Of a stretch of 64,000 bases of DNA, positions 1 to 12,220 are shown one piece after another. Under the pieces are notes generated by a model, which had not been told where the DNA came from, ran no database searches, and was given only the letters and a program-made list of their open reading frames with translations. Where the stretch lies: contig BSYO01000011.1 in assembly GCA_033239525.1 (NCBI GenBank), forward strand, positions 12,303,078-12,367,077. The letters are read 5' to 3'. A program made the translations under genes and the position numbers. The DNA is from Nepenthes gracilis (lineage: Eukaryota; Streptophyta; Magnoliopsida; Caryophyllales; Nepenthaceae). Each line of letters starts with the position of its first letter. The first letter of the stretch is position 1.

Positions 1-612
1 GGAGAGTCTTTAATCCGAGATTATAAAATGTTCAGTATAGTTTTATGATTTTCAGATAGTTTTAGAATGTTAAATACTGTAATATGGCTGTTGGATAATA
101 GTTAATGTATTAAGTTTAGTTTTCGGATAGCTTTAGATTATCTTATACTGTAATGTGGTCTTTTAGAATGTAAATAATATATATTAGATGCATTTCGGAC
201 AGTAATTAATGTATGAATGATAATCGGACAACAGTTGATAAGTCTTGAGATGCACGTTGGTCTATTTCAGTACCATATTAATGTAATTTATATCATGATC
301 GACTTGTAGAGTGATGGATGTCAGTTAATGAATAGTTTAATAGCAATGAAATTTTATTTTCACAAGTTATATTACTCTGATCTTTATAATTGGAGAGACA
401 AACTTACATAAAGTCCAACATCGCGGTTGGATCGGTATCAAAACCACATGAGACGTGTCGTTTATTTGAATCTTGTCCATAACTTAATTTATTTTATTGA
501 GGTTGACTAATGTATCGATATGGAATTTACGTCAAAAGGTAATTAAGTAGTAATTTGATTAATTAATAATTGCTGAAATGTTAATTACGGAATTAGGATT
601 TGGGACGTGATA
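1..612 (+). mobile_element. Element A 5' LTR, 3' part only
   Basis: This is the last part of an LTR that starts outside the window. Its end is placed at the degenerate terminus GGGACGTGATA. A decayed primer-site region (GTGGTAGAGAAATTG) follows, and then AAGGAGATGCTTTAA, which also occurs just after the primer site of element C (near 53,466). The stretch around 45-260 (TTTTCAGATAGTTTTAGA, GACAACAGTT) recurs in reverse complement at about 6,550-6,700, which supports LTR identity. No gene is seen here. Confidence 0.6.
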
Positions 613-739
613 GTTAAAGTGGTAGAGAAATTGTAAGGAGATGCTTTAATTAGTTTGAGGACTGAATTTGTTTATTTCGATTTGAGGTTTTCATCTGATT
701 TTTGTTATGTAATAGGATTAAGAGATGACAAGACAATGA

Positions 740-1650
740 GGTAATGTTGGACTCAACTCTCGCCGGATTGGGAAGAGGAATACTTAGCCATAATGGCAAG
801 AATGGTGGATGAAATTGAAACTATGGCTTGAGGTCAGCCAACCCAGAGCCAACCCCAACAAATCCAGGAGTTACAACATATGATCGATTTACCAATAAAA
901 TGGTGCTTGAATTTATGGGTGACCTAGATTCACGAAGGATGAAGTTTGGATTCGATGAATTGAAAAAGTGTTTGCTTTGATTAGAGGCACACAGGAGGAC
1001 AAGGTGACATTAGTGACTTATAAATTAGAAGGAGAAGCTGACTATGAGGGGCTGATGAGAAAGCGAGCCATGGGATTAAAGGACGAGGAGGTCACTTAGG
1101 AAATGTTTGTGGAGGCATTCATGGACGAGTACTTCCTGCAAGTCTAAGAGAACAAAAAGAGACTGAATTTGTTCGACTGCGGTAAGGAAATCAGATTGTA
1201 GCTGAATATGATATCAAGTTCACGGAATTATCCCAATATGCCCCTCACATGGTACACGATAAGGCAAGAAAGGCGAGGAAATTCTTGCAAGGGTTGAAGG
1301 ACGAAATTCAAAGGTAGCTTGTGATGATAAAATTGAAGACCTATGGAGATGTGTTGGACTGAATATTTTTGTTCAAAAAGGAGGTAGAAAGAAAGATGCT
1401 TTTTAAGAAAAAGACCTCAAGCAATAAAAGCCAAAGTTCTGGTTAAAATTCGGGATCAAGAGGATCTTATAAGAGATCCAAGCTAGCGGAGAAAGGAAGG
1501 AAAAGGGCAAAAATTCAGGGTCTACAGAGCCTTCAATCAGCAACGCCAATCTGTCCACTTTGTGGCAAATCTCATGAAGGGAGGTTGTGTTATAAGATTT
1601 TGAGAGTCTACTTCAATTATGGCGATCCAAACCACGTGATCAAGGATTGT
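740..1650 (+). pseudogene. Element A gag, degenerate
   Basis: Remnant of a Ty3/gypsy gag, the capsid-nucleocapsid precursor that packages element RNA. Pieces in different frames resemble the Retrotrans_gag domain: a matrix-like start near 792, then the region reading VFALIRGTQEDKVTLVTYKL near 968-1,027. At 1,552-1,650 comes a cysteine pair (CPLCGKSHEGRLCYK) and a damaged CCHC knuckle reading YFNYGDPNHVIKDC, in which the first cysteines are lost. Stops and frameshifts interrupt it throughout. It lies between the primer-site remnant and the protease, the usual gag-pol order. No protein could be made from it. Confidence 0.8.
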
Positions 1651-1666
1651 TCTCATCCCGAGGAAA

Positions 1667-1999
1667 ATGACAAGGAAGCCAAGTTCAACGGGGCGAGCTT
1701 TTACGGTGATGACACATGATACAGACGCGTCGCTTATGGTGGTAGAAGGTAAACTCACTATTTTTGGAACTTTAACACATTTACTTTTGGATTCAGAATC
1801 TATACACTCATTTGTGTCACCAAAGTTTGTTTGCTATTTGATGTCACCCTTGAGGATCATAGATTTTGTATTAGCAGTGTCTACACTTACAGGATTGTCT
1901 TTGATTACAGATATTGTATACCGTAGGTGTGTTGTTTGGGTCGATGGGTTGGAGTTAGTTGTGAATTTAATTTTATTAGTTGTGTATAATTTTGATTAA
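1667..1999 (+). pseudogene. Element A retropepsin-like protease remnant
   Basis: A 110-codon open stretch carries the pepsin-like protease of a Ty3/gypsy polyprotein. The active-site region reads LLDSESIHSFVSPKF, so the catalytic DSG has become DSE and cleavage activity is not expected. The following block, with LRIIDFVLAVSTLTGLSLIT and VVWVDGLEL, matches the same domain in elements B (13,300-13,510) and C (54,710-54,900). A stop at 1,997 breaks the frame just where those copies continue with a GMDWL motif. It follows gag directly and belongs to element A. Confidence 0.8.
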
Positions 2000-3160
2000 T
2001 CTTAAGTATGACTTGGTTAGCGAGTTATCAAACTAGTGTTGATTGTTTCATAAGAGGGTCTATTTTACTATTTCGAGATGTGAACTATTTTATTTTTAAG
2101 GAGTAATGTATAAACAATTCTTATATATAATTTTGAATTCGCATGCTCGTCATTTGATGGAAAGTGTATGTCAAACCTATTTGGTTTATGAGGACACAAT
2201 TGGAGCCAAAGTATTCCAACAAGGGACATTTCAGTAGTATGTGAGTTCGAGGGGTTATAATGAGTACAAGATGCACTTGAGGATTATACTTCATTCGCTT
2301 TGGGAAAGGAGTATGTATGCCAAGTTAAAGAGGTGTGAATTTTAGTTGGAAGAAATTATGTTTCTGGGCCATATAATATCAAAAGGAGGCATTTTGATTG
2401 ATCCAAAAAAATTAAAGCGGTGATTAATTAGAGTCGCCTGACAATGGTAACTAAAGTTAGGAGCTTCTTGGGAATGACAGCTACTACCAAAGGTTTGTGG
2501 AGAATTTTTCCAAAATTGCCATATTGTCAACCCCGTTTGACACAAAAAGAAGCTATATTTGTTTGGACGGAGGAATGTGAATAGAGTTTTCAAGAGTTAA
2601 AGGATCGACTGATGATCGCCCCTATCCTAATGATTTCAAAAGGATTTGGTGGATTTGTGGTTATTATAATGTTTTCAAGACTAGATTAGGCTTTATTTTA
2701 AAGCAACATGGAAAGATGATCGTTTATAGGTCGAGGTAATTATAGACTCATGAAAAGAACTATCTAACTCACGATTTGAAATTGGCGGGGGTGATTATTG
2801 CATTAAAGATTTGGGAATATTATTTGTATGGAGAGATGTTCTTAGTATATTTGGAATACAAGAGTCTCAAGTATTTATTTTCTCGGAAAGAATTGAATAT
2901 GGATAGTGGAGAAAGATAGACTTTCTAAAAAATATAATTATGAGATTCAATATCAACCCGAAATGGCCAATGTTGTGGCGGATGCTTTAAGTTGCCAAAT
3001 GATGAGTGTTATGACTCACTTAAGGATCAAGGAGATGAAGATGTTGGAGCGTATGAGGCAAAGTGATATCAAGAGGCACTCCAAAGGTAATCAAATGAGA
3101 ATATCTTATTTTCAAGTACGGTTGAAAATTTTGGAGAAATCAAAGGAGTGCAAATGAATG
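2000..3160 (+). pseudogene. Element A RT/RNase H remnant lacking RT core
   Basis: The protease tail runs to a segment reading ISVVCEFEG at about 2,255. The next recognisable sequence (EYKMHLRI, then FLGHIISKGGILIDPKK at 2,360-2,410) belongs to the RT thumb and connection. The palm with the catalytic aspartates, present in element C at 57,380-57,880, is missing. RNase H-like sequence follows, including QPEMANVVADALSCQMMSVM at 2,957-3,016, which is the conserved end of the Ty3/gypsy RNase H. Many stops are present. The element could not have reverse-transcribed itself after this deletion. Confidence 0.75.
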
Positions 3161-4556
3161 ATTCATTTTTTTGGTGGGTATTGCCAGAGATATGAACCTG
3201 GATTTTACAGTAGATTTCAGCATAAGAGCCGATGGAGTTTTGAGATTGTGAGTTCGGATATGTTTATTAGAAATTAGAGAATTGAAGGAGGATATTATAA
3301 ATGAAATTCATTGATCGAAATACACTATCCATTCAAAGATTAACAAGTTGTACCAGGATCTGAATAAGATATTTTGGTAGGGAAACAAGAAAGGAGAAAT
3401 AGCAGCTTATGTGGGAAGATGTTTGATTTGTCAATAATTGAAAGTCGAGTATAAGAAGCTATCCAACCTATTGCAACCTATGTTGACTCTAAGTTGAAAA
3501 TAAAAAGATATAACAATGGATTTCGTGATGGGATTGTCAAGGATGCCATGGAACCATGGTACAGTTTGGGTGATTGTTGATTGACTCACTAAGTCGGCTC
3601 ATTTCATAATTGTACAAATCACATTTCTAGAGACCAGTTGGCCAGATTGTACATTAATAAAGTAGTTAGATTAGATGGTATGTTAGCTTTGATTGTATCA
3701 GATCATGGCCCAAGATTTTTTTCTAAATTTAGGGAGAGCTTACATTGAGAATTGGGGACTAATTTGAAATTCAGAATAGCTTATCATCCTAAAACGGATG
3801 GGCAATCAAAGAGAACAATTTAGATTTTGGAGGATATATTAAGAGCTTTGATTTTGGAGATAAAAGACAGTTGGGATGATTATTTGGTATTGGCAGAATT
3901 TATATACAATAATAGTTATCAAACAAGCATTGGTATGGCCTCGTTCAATGCTTTATATGGGAGAAAATGTCATTCGTCGATTCATTGGGAAGAAACCAGA
4001 GTAGGAGATTATTGGGACTGGAAGTTATTCAAGAGATATCCGATAAATCCATTTGATTCATGAAATGTTGCAAATTGCTTAGAGTAGGCAGAAAGGCTAT
4101 GTGGATCGAAGGAGATCAGAGTTAAAATTTATTGTCAGAGATTATATATTTTTTAAGATATCTCCATCAAATGGGATCTTGAGGTTTGGCATTGAAGGCA
4201 AGTTGAAATTGAGGTTTAATGGACCGTTTAAATTTTTAGAGAAGATTGGTGAAGTGGCCTATAAATTTGCTCCATCTTCAAATTTGGGAGATGTGCACAA
4301 TGTATTCCACATGATGATGTTACAGAAGTATGTGTATGATCTGAAGCACATTATCGAATATGAGTCGTTGAGGATTAATTAGGACGTGACATATATTGAG
4401 AAACCGGTTCAAATTTTGGGTAGAAAAGATCAAATGCTTCGAACGAATGTAATTTTGTTGGTGAAAGTCTTGTGGAGGAATCATTCATTTGAATAGGCCA
4501 TATGGGAATGAAAAGGTAAGATACGGGAGAAGTACCCGCATTGGTTTCTTCATTGA
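3161..4556 (+). pseudogene. Element A integrase remnant and C-terminal region
   Basis: Decayed integrase. The N-terminal zinc-binding domain lies near 3,300-3,450 (KYTIH, RCLICQ). The core starts near 3,517 with TMDFVMGLSRMPW and ends with ILALI-type sequence and YNNSYQTSIGMASFNALYGR around 3,910-3,962. The C-terminal part (about 4,101-4,380) reads GILRFGIEGKLKLRFNGPFK and DVHNVFHMMMLQKYVYDLKH, which is typical of Tekay/Del chromoviruses. The last block, LVKVLWRNHSFE, ends near 4,500 and the remains of a KYPHWFLH terminus lie near 4,540. Stops and frameshifts break every domain. Confidence 0.8.
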
Positions 4557-4595
4557 GGTATGTAAAATTTCTGTAAAACTTCGAGGATAAAATTT

Positions 4596-4613
4596 TTATA
4601 AGGGGTGCAGAAG
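4596..4613 (+). other. Element A polypurine tract remnant
   Basis: The purine-rich run ATAAGGGGTGCAGAAG sits directly before the proposed 3' LTR start (TGTACGGGCC). In this family the tract primes plus-strand DNA synthesis. Element C has a similar tract, ATAAGGAGGGAAGGA, at 60,217-60,231. Confidence 0.6.
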
Positions 4614-6029
4614 TGTACGGGCCGAGTCCTTAATTTATGGTAATTTTATTTGATTAAACTAATATAATTAAAATTAATGTTAAAGGATGTTAAAATTGGA
4701 TTAGATGATCCAGCGCCTCAAGGAGGCCTAACCCGCGCCTAAGTACCAAAAGCCATGAGGTCAACACTTGAGGCATACTCGAGGGACACTTGAGCATGCA
4801 AATCCAGTAACTTGATGCTTGATGCACGCCTGAGTGGTGTTTGAGTACCACTTTGTATAAATAGATACATCTAGCTTAGTTCTGTCATTTTTCTTAGAAT
4901 TTTCAATAGAGGAGAGGGAAGTTGATAAGGAGAAGAGAGAGACGAAGAGAGAGGAGACCATAGAAGGTCAAATTAAATTGATCAAATTTTGAATTTTGGT
5001 AAATTATTGTTAAGATAAGTATATTCCGAACTTTTCTTCTCTTGTTGCTATTTTCGATTGAATTCCTTGAGCAATTCTAGTTCCATTGCTTATGTGTGTC
5101 CTAATTTTTGATACTATAGTGACATTGTTTAACATATTTGTGTAATTTTCTTTATTTTGTTACAAAATATATGAAATTTATGTCTAAATTCAAGTATATG
5201 ATATTACCTTTGTTGTTTTCTGTAATTACTCTTTCATGCATATTTGAAAACTTAATATTATACTTCTGCATGTTTGAAATTTATACTCAATATTCTTGTA
5301 TAACTATAAAGTTTTGAGTATAAGTTTCTACATGTTAAATTATACGCTACATGTTTTGAAATTCAATAAGATGTTCTGCATTATATTGAATTTTTTTAAA
5401 TTATCATGCTAAATTTGTATTTCATACTTTAAAGTTTATCATAGCTAAATATTGTACAGAATTTAAGTATTATATATTCAAGAATTATAAAATTAGAGAA
5501 AAAAACTCTATAATTATGTCAAAAATTATAATAATTTTCTCTAAAATTGAGAAAATTAAGAAGTAACAAGATAATAATAGAGCTTTCCTAAGAATATATA
5601 TTGGATCATGGTTATATTTCAGATTATGTTATGCCTCAATATATTATAGTGGTATGTCGAGATTCAAACCTATCATTCGTAGGTAAGAAATGGCATTTGA
5701 CCCCTTCCATAGGATTACATGTATGACTGCTCACCTATAGATATTAAATAATAGTGTACATCCTTTGGTTCTATAAAAATAAATATAACCCGGGCTTTAA
5801 TTGTCTGAACCTTTAGTCATTAAGGCCTACTAACCCTTGGTACAGTATGATAAGACGAATTGAAAAATCCTACATAAGCTGATCATGTAATTGATATGAA
5901 ATTTCATGGCATATCATTGAAATATGATGTATTGATTCTCCCGATATGTTTTAAATGTAAATTAAATATGATCATTTAATTAATTATATTTTTTATTGAG
6001 TTTTGGTTCACTCTTTGTCATGTCTCATA
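4614..6029 (+). mobile_element. Element A 3' LTR, truncated
   Basis: Starts TGTACGGGCC after the polypurine tract. U3 holds a TATA box (TGTATAAATAGATA, about 4,853) followed by a purine-rich leader (GGAGAGGGAAG, GAGAGAGACGAAGAGAGAGG, 4,910-4,960) and the shared LTR motif GATAAGTATATT at 5,014. The phrase TTAAGGCCTACTAACCC near 5,820 recurs in the other LTRs of the window. Homology to a full LTR stops near 6,029, where an inverted copy of the LTR 3' end begins. Confidence 0.65.
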
Positions 6030-7105
6030 TCATAAACCTGATATTAATACTAAATTAATATTAATTAATCAATTAACTATTAAATAATATTCGAATGTGA
6101 ATTCTACGTTGATACCACGACTAACTATAAATGGATAATACACCATTATACACCGGACCCAATAAATTGCCATGTTATCGATGGCTTTGATATCGACCTC
6201 CTCAACATGATGCCGGCCTTTAAGTGAGAAATGATACCTGTACAATATAATATTTTAACTTATAATAACCTACAGAAATAAATAAACATCCTTCAACTTG
6301 ACTAAATGAAAACCAAAATTTTCGATGACACTAATCCAACATCAATTAGTGGGCAAATGATACCCAAATTATATCATAAGATTGTAAGAATCTTTAACTT
6401 GAATTGTAACCTGCCGTTTGGATTCAAATATATTGACTAATTATATCATCTAAGAAACTCTAAAGCTGTCCAAACTTAAAAACTATAATCTGAACAATAA
6501 GAATATCACTTAAAATTGTCTAATTAATAAAATACAACATTAGACCTATTAACTGTTGTCCAAACGTTTCATCCTCCTACAACCAACTATTCGGCATTTA
6601 ACATACATTATTTTGACACTCTAAAACTATCTGAAAATTAGAACATAGACAACTGCTATCCGAATCATGATAAAAAATATTAAATATTACCCAAACTAAA
6701 ATTAAAGTTGAAATTGCAACATTAACTACATTAACTATCTAAAACTACTAAATGGTATTAAACACCAATAATACACTAAACTACACTCTTCATGTCATTC
6801 CTCAATCTTGTTTGTCTAGTAAGGACTCGTATATCTCATTTAGGGGTTAATAAAAATAGTAAGTAGTAAACCAAATGCTCAATAATACACTACATAGTAA
6901 TAAACATATACATATATTTGCATTAAAAATATAATAGAAGGATTGATGTATCGAAATTTAATAATATGCCATGAAATTTCATAATAATGCATGTTCAACT
7001 TAATGAAGATTTTTAACTTATTTTTATCATATTCTTTCTTGATCTTAACCATAAAAATATGCTTAATTCTTACTATTCTTTAAGGATCAGCATAAGAATT
7101 GAGTT
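6030..7105 (-). mobile_element. Inverted LTR fragment, element A family
   Basis: Read on the minus strand, this matches LTR sequence from the element A family. The reverse complement of 6,930-7,010 contains TATGAAATTTCATGGCATAT, also seen at about 5,894-5,918 on the plus strand. The 6,550-6,700 stretch is the reverse complement of material at 45-260. It begins with a degenerate terminus (TATCATAAACC, the reverse of GTGATA) and so looks like an LTR 3' end joined head-on to the truncated 3' LTR of element A. The left end is fairly clear; the right end is approximate. Confidence 0.55.
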
Positions 7106-7112
7106 TCATAAT

Positions 7113-8366
7113 TGTACCAATTATAATCAATTAATAATTAAGCTAGTTAAGTTAGTATATGTAAAATTGAGATTAATAAATGTGGGAAATGAATTGGGAA
7201 AAAGGGGTAAAAACTCGGAAGCCGAAGGCTTGCCTTTGAACGCAGCAGCGGCATAAAAAAAAAAAAAAAATTGGTGGGGCAGGTTAACAGAATTTAATCT
7301 GACCAGATTTAAACAGGGCAGTAGTAGCATCCAGTCAGCAGTTTAGGGAGATGATTCAGCAACATATAATCTGATATAACGGTAGCCACGTGAGGCAGCA
7401 GCAATATAGAGCAGCAGTATGTTGGAAATTTAGCAAAATTAATTAACAAGAGATAATTCAACATCCGGGCAGCGGCAAAAGGAGATGATTTAGTATCATA
7501 TAATCTGATATACAGCAGCCACATGGGGCAGCGGCAGCATAGGGCAGCAATATACTAAAAATTCAGCAAAATTAATTAAAAAGAGATAATTTAGTAAAAT
7601 AAAAAGATGATTCAGCATACTTAACAGCAGCCGCGTTAAAGTGAAGGATGATTCAGCAAAAGATAAATTCAGCAGCTCCAGCCTATCTAGAGAGGGGAAA
7701 AACCAAAAGGGAGAAGGGAGAGAAAACCGAAAAGGAGAGACAGGTGAAGAAAGGAAGTGTTCCAAGGATTTCAATAGCTGATTTTGGGTAATTCAGGTTA
7801 AGGCAAGTGCACCCTAAGTTTTTTGTTTCAATTGTTGTTAATTCTTATTGTTATCTTCGATTATTGTTGGTCAATTACTCATTTTCCTTACTATATCACG
7901 TTGCTAAATTCCTCAAGCTGAAGCATGTGCGGCTGATTTTCTGTTTTACTTTTTGTTCTGCTGGTTTTGCTGTATTATGTTACTGATTTTTCTTAATCGG
8001 TCTTTGCTGATTTTCTATGCAGTATACTTTATTAAATCTGAATTATGCTTTGCTGAATTAAGCTGTATTGCTGATTTTCGAGTACACTATTTTCTAAAAT
8101 TGCTGTAACATATGTGCTGATTTTTATATGTGATGGTCAAGTTGCTGATATTAAATTACTGTAACCAGTTTTGTTGAATTTCAAATCTGAAATTCTGTTG
8201 CTGGATTATGTTTTTGCTGATTTTCTAAAGCTGAAAAATCTGTCTTATGCCTTGCAATACTTGCTGAAAATCTGTCTTAAGTCCTGCTGTCTCCAGTTAT
8301 GTTGTGCAGAAATTATGTTGCTGTATTTAATCTGATATTATACAAATTATATTGCTATTGATATTG
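7113..8366 (+). mobile_element. LTR D, degenerate, with internal duplication
   Basis: LTR-like stretch starting about TGTACCAATTATAATC. Two copies of a roughly 135-bp unit lie at about 7,330-7,460 and 7,461-7,600; both contain GAGATGATT, CATATAATCTGATAT and TTCAGCAAAATTAATTAA-like runs. The A15 run near 7,255, the purine-rich leader GAGAAGGGAGAGAAAACCG (7,709) and the shared LTR motif AGGCAAGTGCACCC (7,801) follow. Beyond that, TGCTGATTTTC-type words recur to about 8,350. No coding capacity is seen. The start is uncertain. Confidence 0.5.
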
Positions 8367-9480
8367 TGCTTGGATCTGCACCTATTTTAAAGCCTCCGTA
8401 TGGGGTGGTTCCATCTGAGTTGAAGAAATTAAAACAGCAATTGCAGAATCTGTTTAAGAAAAGTTTTGTTCAGCCAAGTATTTTGGCGTAAGGTGCTTCA
8501 ATACTCTCTAGTGAAGAAAGATGGATCGATAGGTTTATACTTGAATTATTTGGGAATTGAATATGTATGCTTTCCAAGGATCGTGGATTTGTTTGATCTG
8601 TTTTAAGAATTTTGGGTTTTTTCTAATATTGAGTTGTATTCGAGGTATCATTAATTGGGGATTAAGTGGGAGAATGTGTATAAGACAACTTTCCAGTTGA
8701 GGTGTGGCCATTGCAAAATCTTGATTGTGCTTTTGGGTTGTCGAATATTTTAGCATCTTTTATAGATATTAATGATAGGATTTTTGTCCGTATTTGGGTC
8801 AGATGCGGTGGTTTTGTTAATGATGTTCTAATTTATTTGAAAAATTTTGTGGAGTATTAGTTCCGATTGGAAAGTCTATTGCATATTCTTAGAAGATAGT
8901 CATTTGTCAAAATTAAAAGGGGTGTAAATTATGGTTGGAGAAGGCATCATTTTGGGTCATATGGTTCCCAAGGTAACATTTAAAAATTCAAAGAAGATGA
9001 AAATAGTGGCAAATTAGAAAAGACCGACTAAGGTTGCAGGAATGCAAAGTTTCTTGGATTTGGTTATGGGAGATTTGTTGAAAGTTTTTCGAGGATTGCA
9101 GTGTCGTTGGCGCCCTTGGAATAGAGGCAATCGGTATTTTAATTGAAGTGATACTTGTGAGAAACATTTTTAGTAATTGAAGAATACATTACCATTGATG
9201 CCGATTTTGTCGATCCTTGATGGATTTGAAAGATTGACAGCGTTCAATAATACTCTTAAGAAAGATTTAGATATGTATAAATTCAGCATGGTCAGGCATA
9301 TTATTCAAGGAAAAGTTTGGGTTGCATCACAGTTTAGAGGATTTTGCGTAGTGTTGCTAGGCAATGATGCCAGTGAGAAGACTAGGCTAAAGGGATTTTC
9401 TCTCTCCTTACAAGATTGGATTCCAAATGAAGCTCCTATCTGTGAGAGAAGCTCTTATGAAGATCAGATATGATACCCAT
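8367..9480 (+). pseudogene. Ty3/gypsy RT/RNase H, heavily degenerate
   Basis: The translated region starts with SAPILKPPYGVVPSELKKLK, the conserved N-terminus of the Ty3/gypsy RT palm. It continues through AFGLSNILASFIDINDRIF (normally PFGL..APA.FMDLMNR.F), NDVLIYLKNF (the DD-LIYS active site, first D replaced by N) and the FLGH/AKFLGFGYGRFVE connection, with a stop or frameshift every few tens of codons. From 9,177 a 98-codon open stretch starts LPLMPILSILDGFERLTAFN, matching the RT/RNase H junction, then drifts. It directly abuts LTR D, so gag and protease have been lost. Confidence 0.75.
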
Positions 9481-9987
9481 TTTGAACGAGCCATTAGGAA
9501 GCTGGACACGATCGAGCCAACAACTTTAAGTCTACTTGTACAAAGTGCTTTTTTATTGCATGTTCTAGAGGAGATGTGGTTTTAAGAATTCTCTTATTAG
9601 AGTTTCGGCTGATAGGCTGAAAGCTCAGGAGCTGATTTGATGGAAGCTTAAGAGCAAATGAGGTTATTAGCAGCTGTGGTTGTGTTGGAGTGATCCAAGT
9701 TCAAAAGAACGTTGAGGATTTTTCACCTATCAGAGTGGCAAGTTGAAAATGTGTCTTATACCTAAAGGAAGAAGCTCAGAAGAAGTTTTCAAGATTTTAT
9801 TTCGGGCTGCCTCAAACAGCAAAGGATTTAGTCGTCATTTGGATAAGGATGAGCTAGCTGATGATAGTTTAGTTGATGAAGATAATTCATTGTTTACTGA
9901 GATTTGAGGCAGATGATGGATGAGCTGATGAAGTCTGCTCATCGCTTACCTATCAGGATGTCTGGTGAGGTTCGGATTCTAAAATAT
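9481..9987 (+). pseudogene. Degenerate pol tail between LTR D fragment and element B
   Basis: No clear gene. Short open pieces such as KLDTIEPTTLSLLVQSAF and LLAAVVVLE appear, compatible with a rotted RNase H-integrase linker, but I cannot prove this. The region ends where the element B LTR starts. Confidence 0.3.
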
Positions 9988-12037
9988 TATAATTAGAAGA
10001 TAATTAAGTTAATATAATTAAAATTGAGCTTACTTTGTGTGGAAAATTAAGTTTTGGGACCGTAGGAGGTGTTGGTAGGGGGAGGCTCGTTGGCCGCCTT
10101 GGGCGATGTTGCAGGTAGCTGAGGTAGTGGGCTAGCATCGACCGACGATATAAAAGGCTGCGATGGACCTTATTTTGTCATTTTTCAGCCTCCACACACA
10201 AAGAGTGAGAGAGGGTGCAAGGAGAAGAGAGAGGAAGAAGAATCCAAGGTCCCAAGATCTATTGTCGAGCTGGAGCTAGTTAGAAAGGTGATAGATCGGG
10301 TCTAGGCAAGTACACTCATACCCTTTTCTCTCATTTGTTTGCACTTTCGTTTCGTTTACCTTCGGGTATCCTTATTCTGATACTCAATTAAGCTTGTATT
10401 TCGTATTACCCATGACCTAAGCATGTAAATACTTTAATTTCATGTATGATTTGTAAGATTTGAACGGTATTTTACACCTGAAAATTCCAACCGGTGCCCG
10501 GACCATTTTCAACTATTTATTTTGGATTTTATGCATGATTTGGCTCTAGATGATTGAAACTCATGACTTGAATATGAAAATTTACCGATTTGTTGTTCGA
10601 TTTTTCATGTTTTGTGCAAATTATGCATACCGGAACCCAAATCCGTGCCTCGTGCCTTTCCTACCGATTTCTTCAAAACTTATGCATAAAATGGACTTAG
10701 AAGATCAAACCCCGACTTATGAATGTGATTTATTTGCATTTAATTGCATACATTATGGATATGCTAATTTTGTATGTCCCGAAATCATGTTATGGACTGT
10801 TTATGAAGGAATTTATCGTTCGGAAGCTCAAAATTGTACTTGACTTAATGTGGTAAGAATTTCTTAACTTTCTAAAGCTTCAAATGATTTATGCATGAAA
10901 TTATAAAAACGTGAGAACTTAAACTCATAAGAAATATGAAAATATGTGTTTGAATATGCTTATGAAAAAATAGAATTATGAAGGGATATTTTGCGATTAA
11001 GTGATAAATTGACGAACCATTCTCCAGTAGAGTGGGAATGAAGAATTTTATACTTAAGAGTAGAATTTTCTAAGGAAATAAGAAACTAAGAACTTGGACC
11101 TAGGATTGTTCAGCAGATAATATATTTGGTATTCTTTAGTATATTATAGTAAAAGGGTGTTGTCTGTTTTGGTGGCGCGTGCAACTATTTGCCCCATCTA
11201 TAGGGATTGTATGTAGACGACCCGCCTCTAGGTCTTGAATAAGAGGAGATGTCTTTTTATTGTGTAGGAGTAGACACAATCCAAGTTATGACCGATTACT
11301 TCTTTAGTTAATAAGGCCTACTGGTCCTAATCCTTAACGAAATACGTTTTTAGCATGATTTGATGATTAAGAAAAGAAAAGAAAAAGAATTAAAGAAATT
11401 TGGAAAACATTATGAAAGCATACTTTTATATTCACGACGCATGATCACTCATATACCTCTATTTCCTTTCTATATGTATTATTATATTTTAAAAATAAAA
11501 TTTGCATGTTCCTTATTATATTGTGCCATACTGAGATTTTGGCTCACTCATTACTGTTTTGTTACCCCTTAGATGATTAGTACAAATTCCTACTCGACGA
11601 GAAGGGGTAGAGGATTAGTGCCTAACTTAGGGCCTTGGGATGATGCATTTTGTACTTTGAGGGATTTGTATTTTGTATTTTTGGTTTAGTTGATTCTTTT
11701 GGGGAACAGGAAGATTGTATATTTTTATGTTTTATTCTTTTGTTAGTATTTAGTAGTAGTGATATGCTTAGTTAGAATATGGTGTTTTGAATTTTTGGAT
11801 TGCTTCCGCAGTGTGAAGAGTACTCTGAAGCTTAGTGGCATATCTCTGTTCCATCCTAGTGTCTGAAGTCATGATGTTGGTGCCACATATGTATTGTGGC
11901 GATTTTTAAATCTTGTGTTTGTGATTGTGTGGATTTGTGTATATTATACAGGATAATTACAAATTTTGTATTAGGCCAACGAACGTATTATAGCCAAAAC
12001 TTTGCCGAATTTTTGGTTGGTAATATGGTACATCACA
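9988..12037 (+). mobile_element. Element B 5' LTR
   Basis: Starts about TATAATTAGAAG and ends ACATCACA directly before the primer site. It matches the solo LTR at 44,221-46,764: both have GATAATTAAG near the start, a GGTAGGGG(G/A)AGGCTC block, a TATA-like box (GATATAAAAGGC, 10,147), a purine-rich leader (GAGAGAGGAAGAAG) and GGCAAGTACACTCATACC (10,305). Later shared words are AAATGATTTATGCATGAA and AAGGCCTACTGG. The ORFs in it (for example 10,550-10,843) are chance openings in LTR sequence. Confidence 0.8.
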
Positions 12038-12039
12038 GT

Positions 12040-12057
12040 TGGTATCAGAGAAGAGTT
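12040..12057 (+). other. Element B primer binding site, tRNA-Met type
   Basis: TGGTATCAGAGAAGAGTT begins two bases after the LTR end. TGGTATCAGA is the usual primer site complementary to the 3' end of initiator tRNA-Met in plant chromoviruses. It fixes the right end of the 5' LTR. Confidence 0.85.
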
Positions 12058-12220
12058 GGTTCAAGAGATGACTTAGGATTTGAGTTGATTGACCATAATT
12101 GAGGGCTAGGTTAATTTGATTTGATCCGAAGTATAGATTGAACTCCCTTTTTAAGTAGTTTCATTAAAATTATTGTGGAAGTCTAACCCTATTGTTAATT
12201 TATAATGATGGGGATTTAGA

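Noticed and set aside
12040..12057. TGGTATCAGAG considered as part of a tRNA gene
   Set aside because: It is only the 3' complement of initiator tRNA-Met used as a primer site; no cloverleaf surrounds it.
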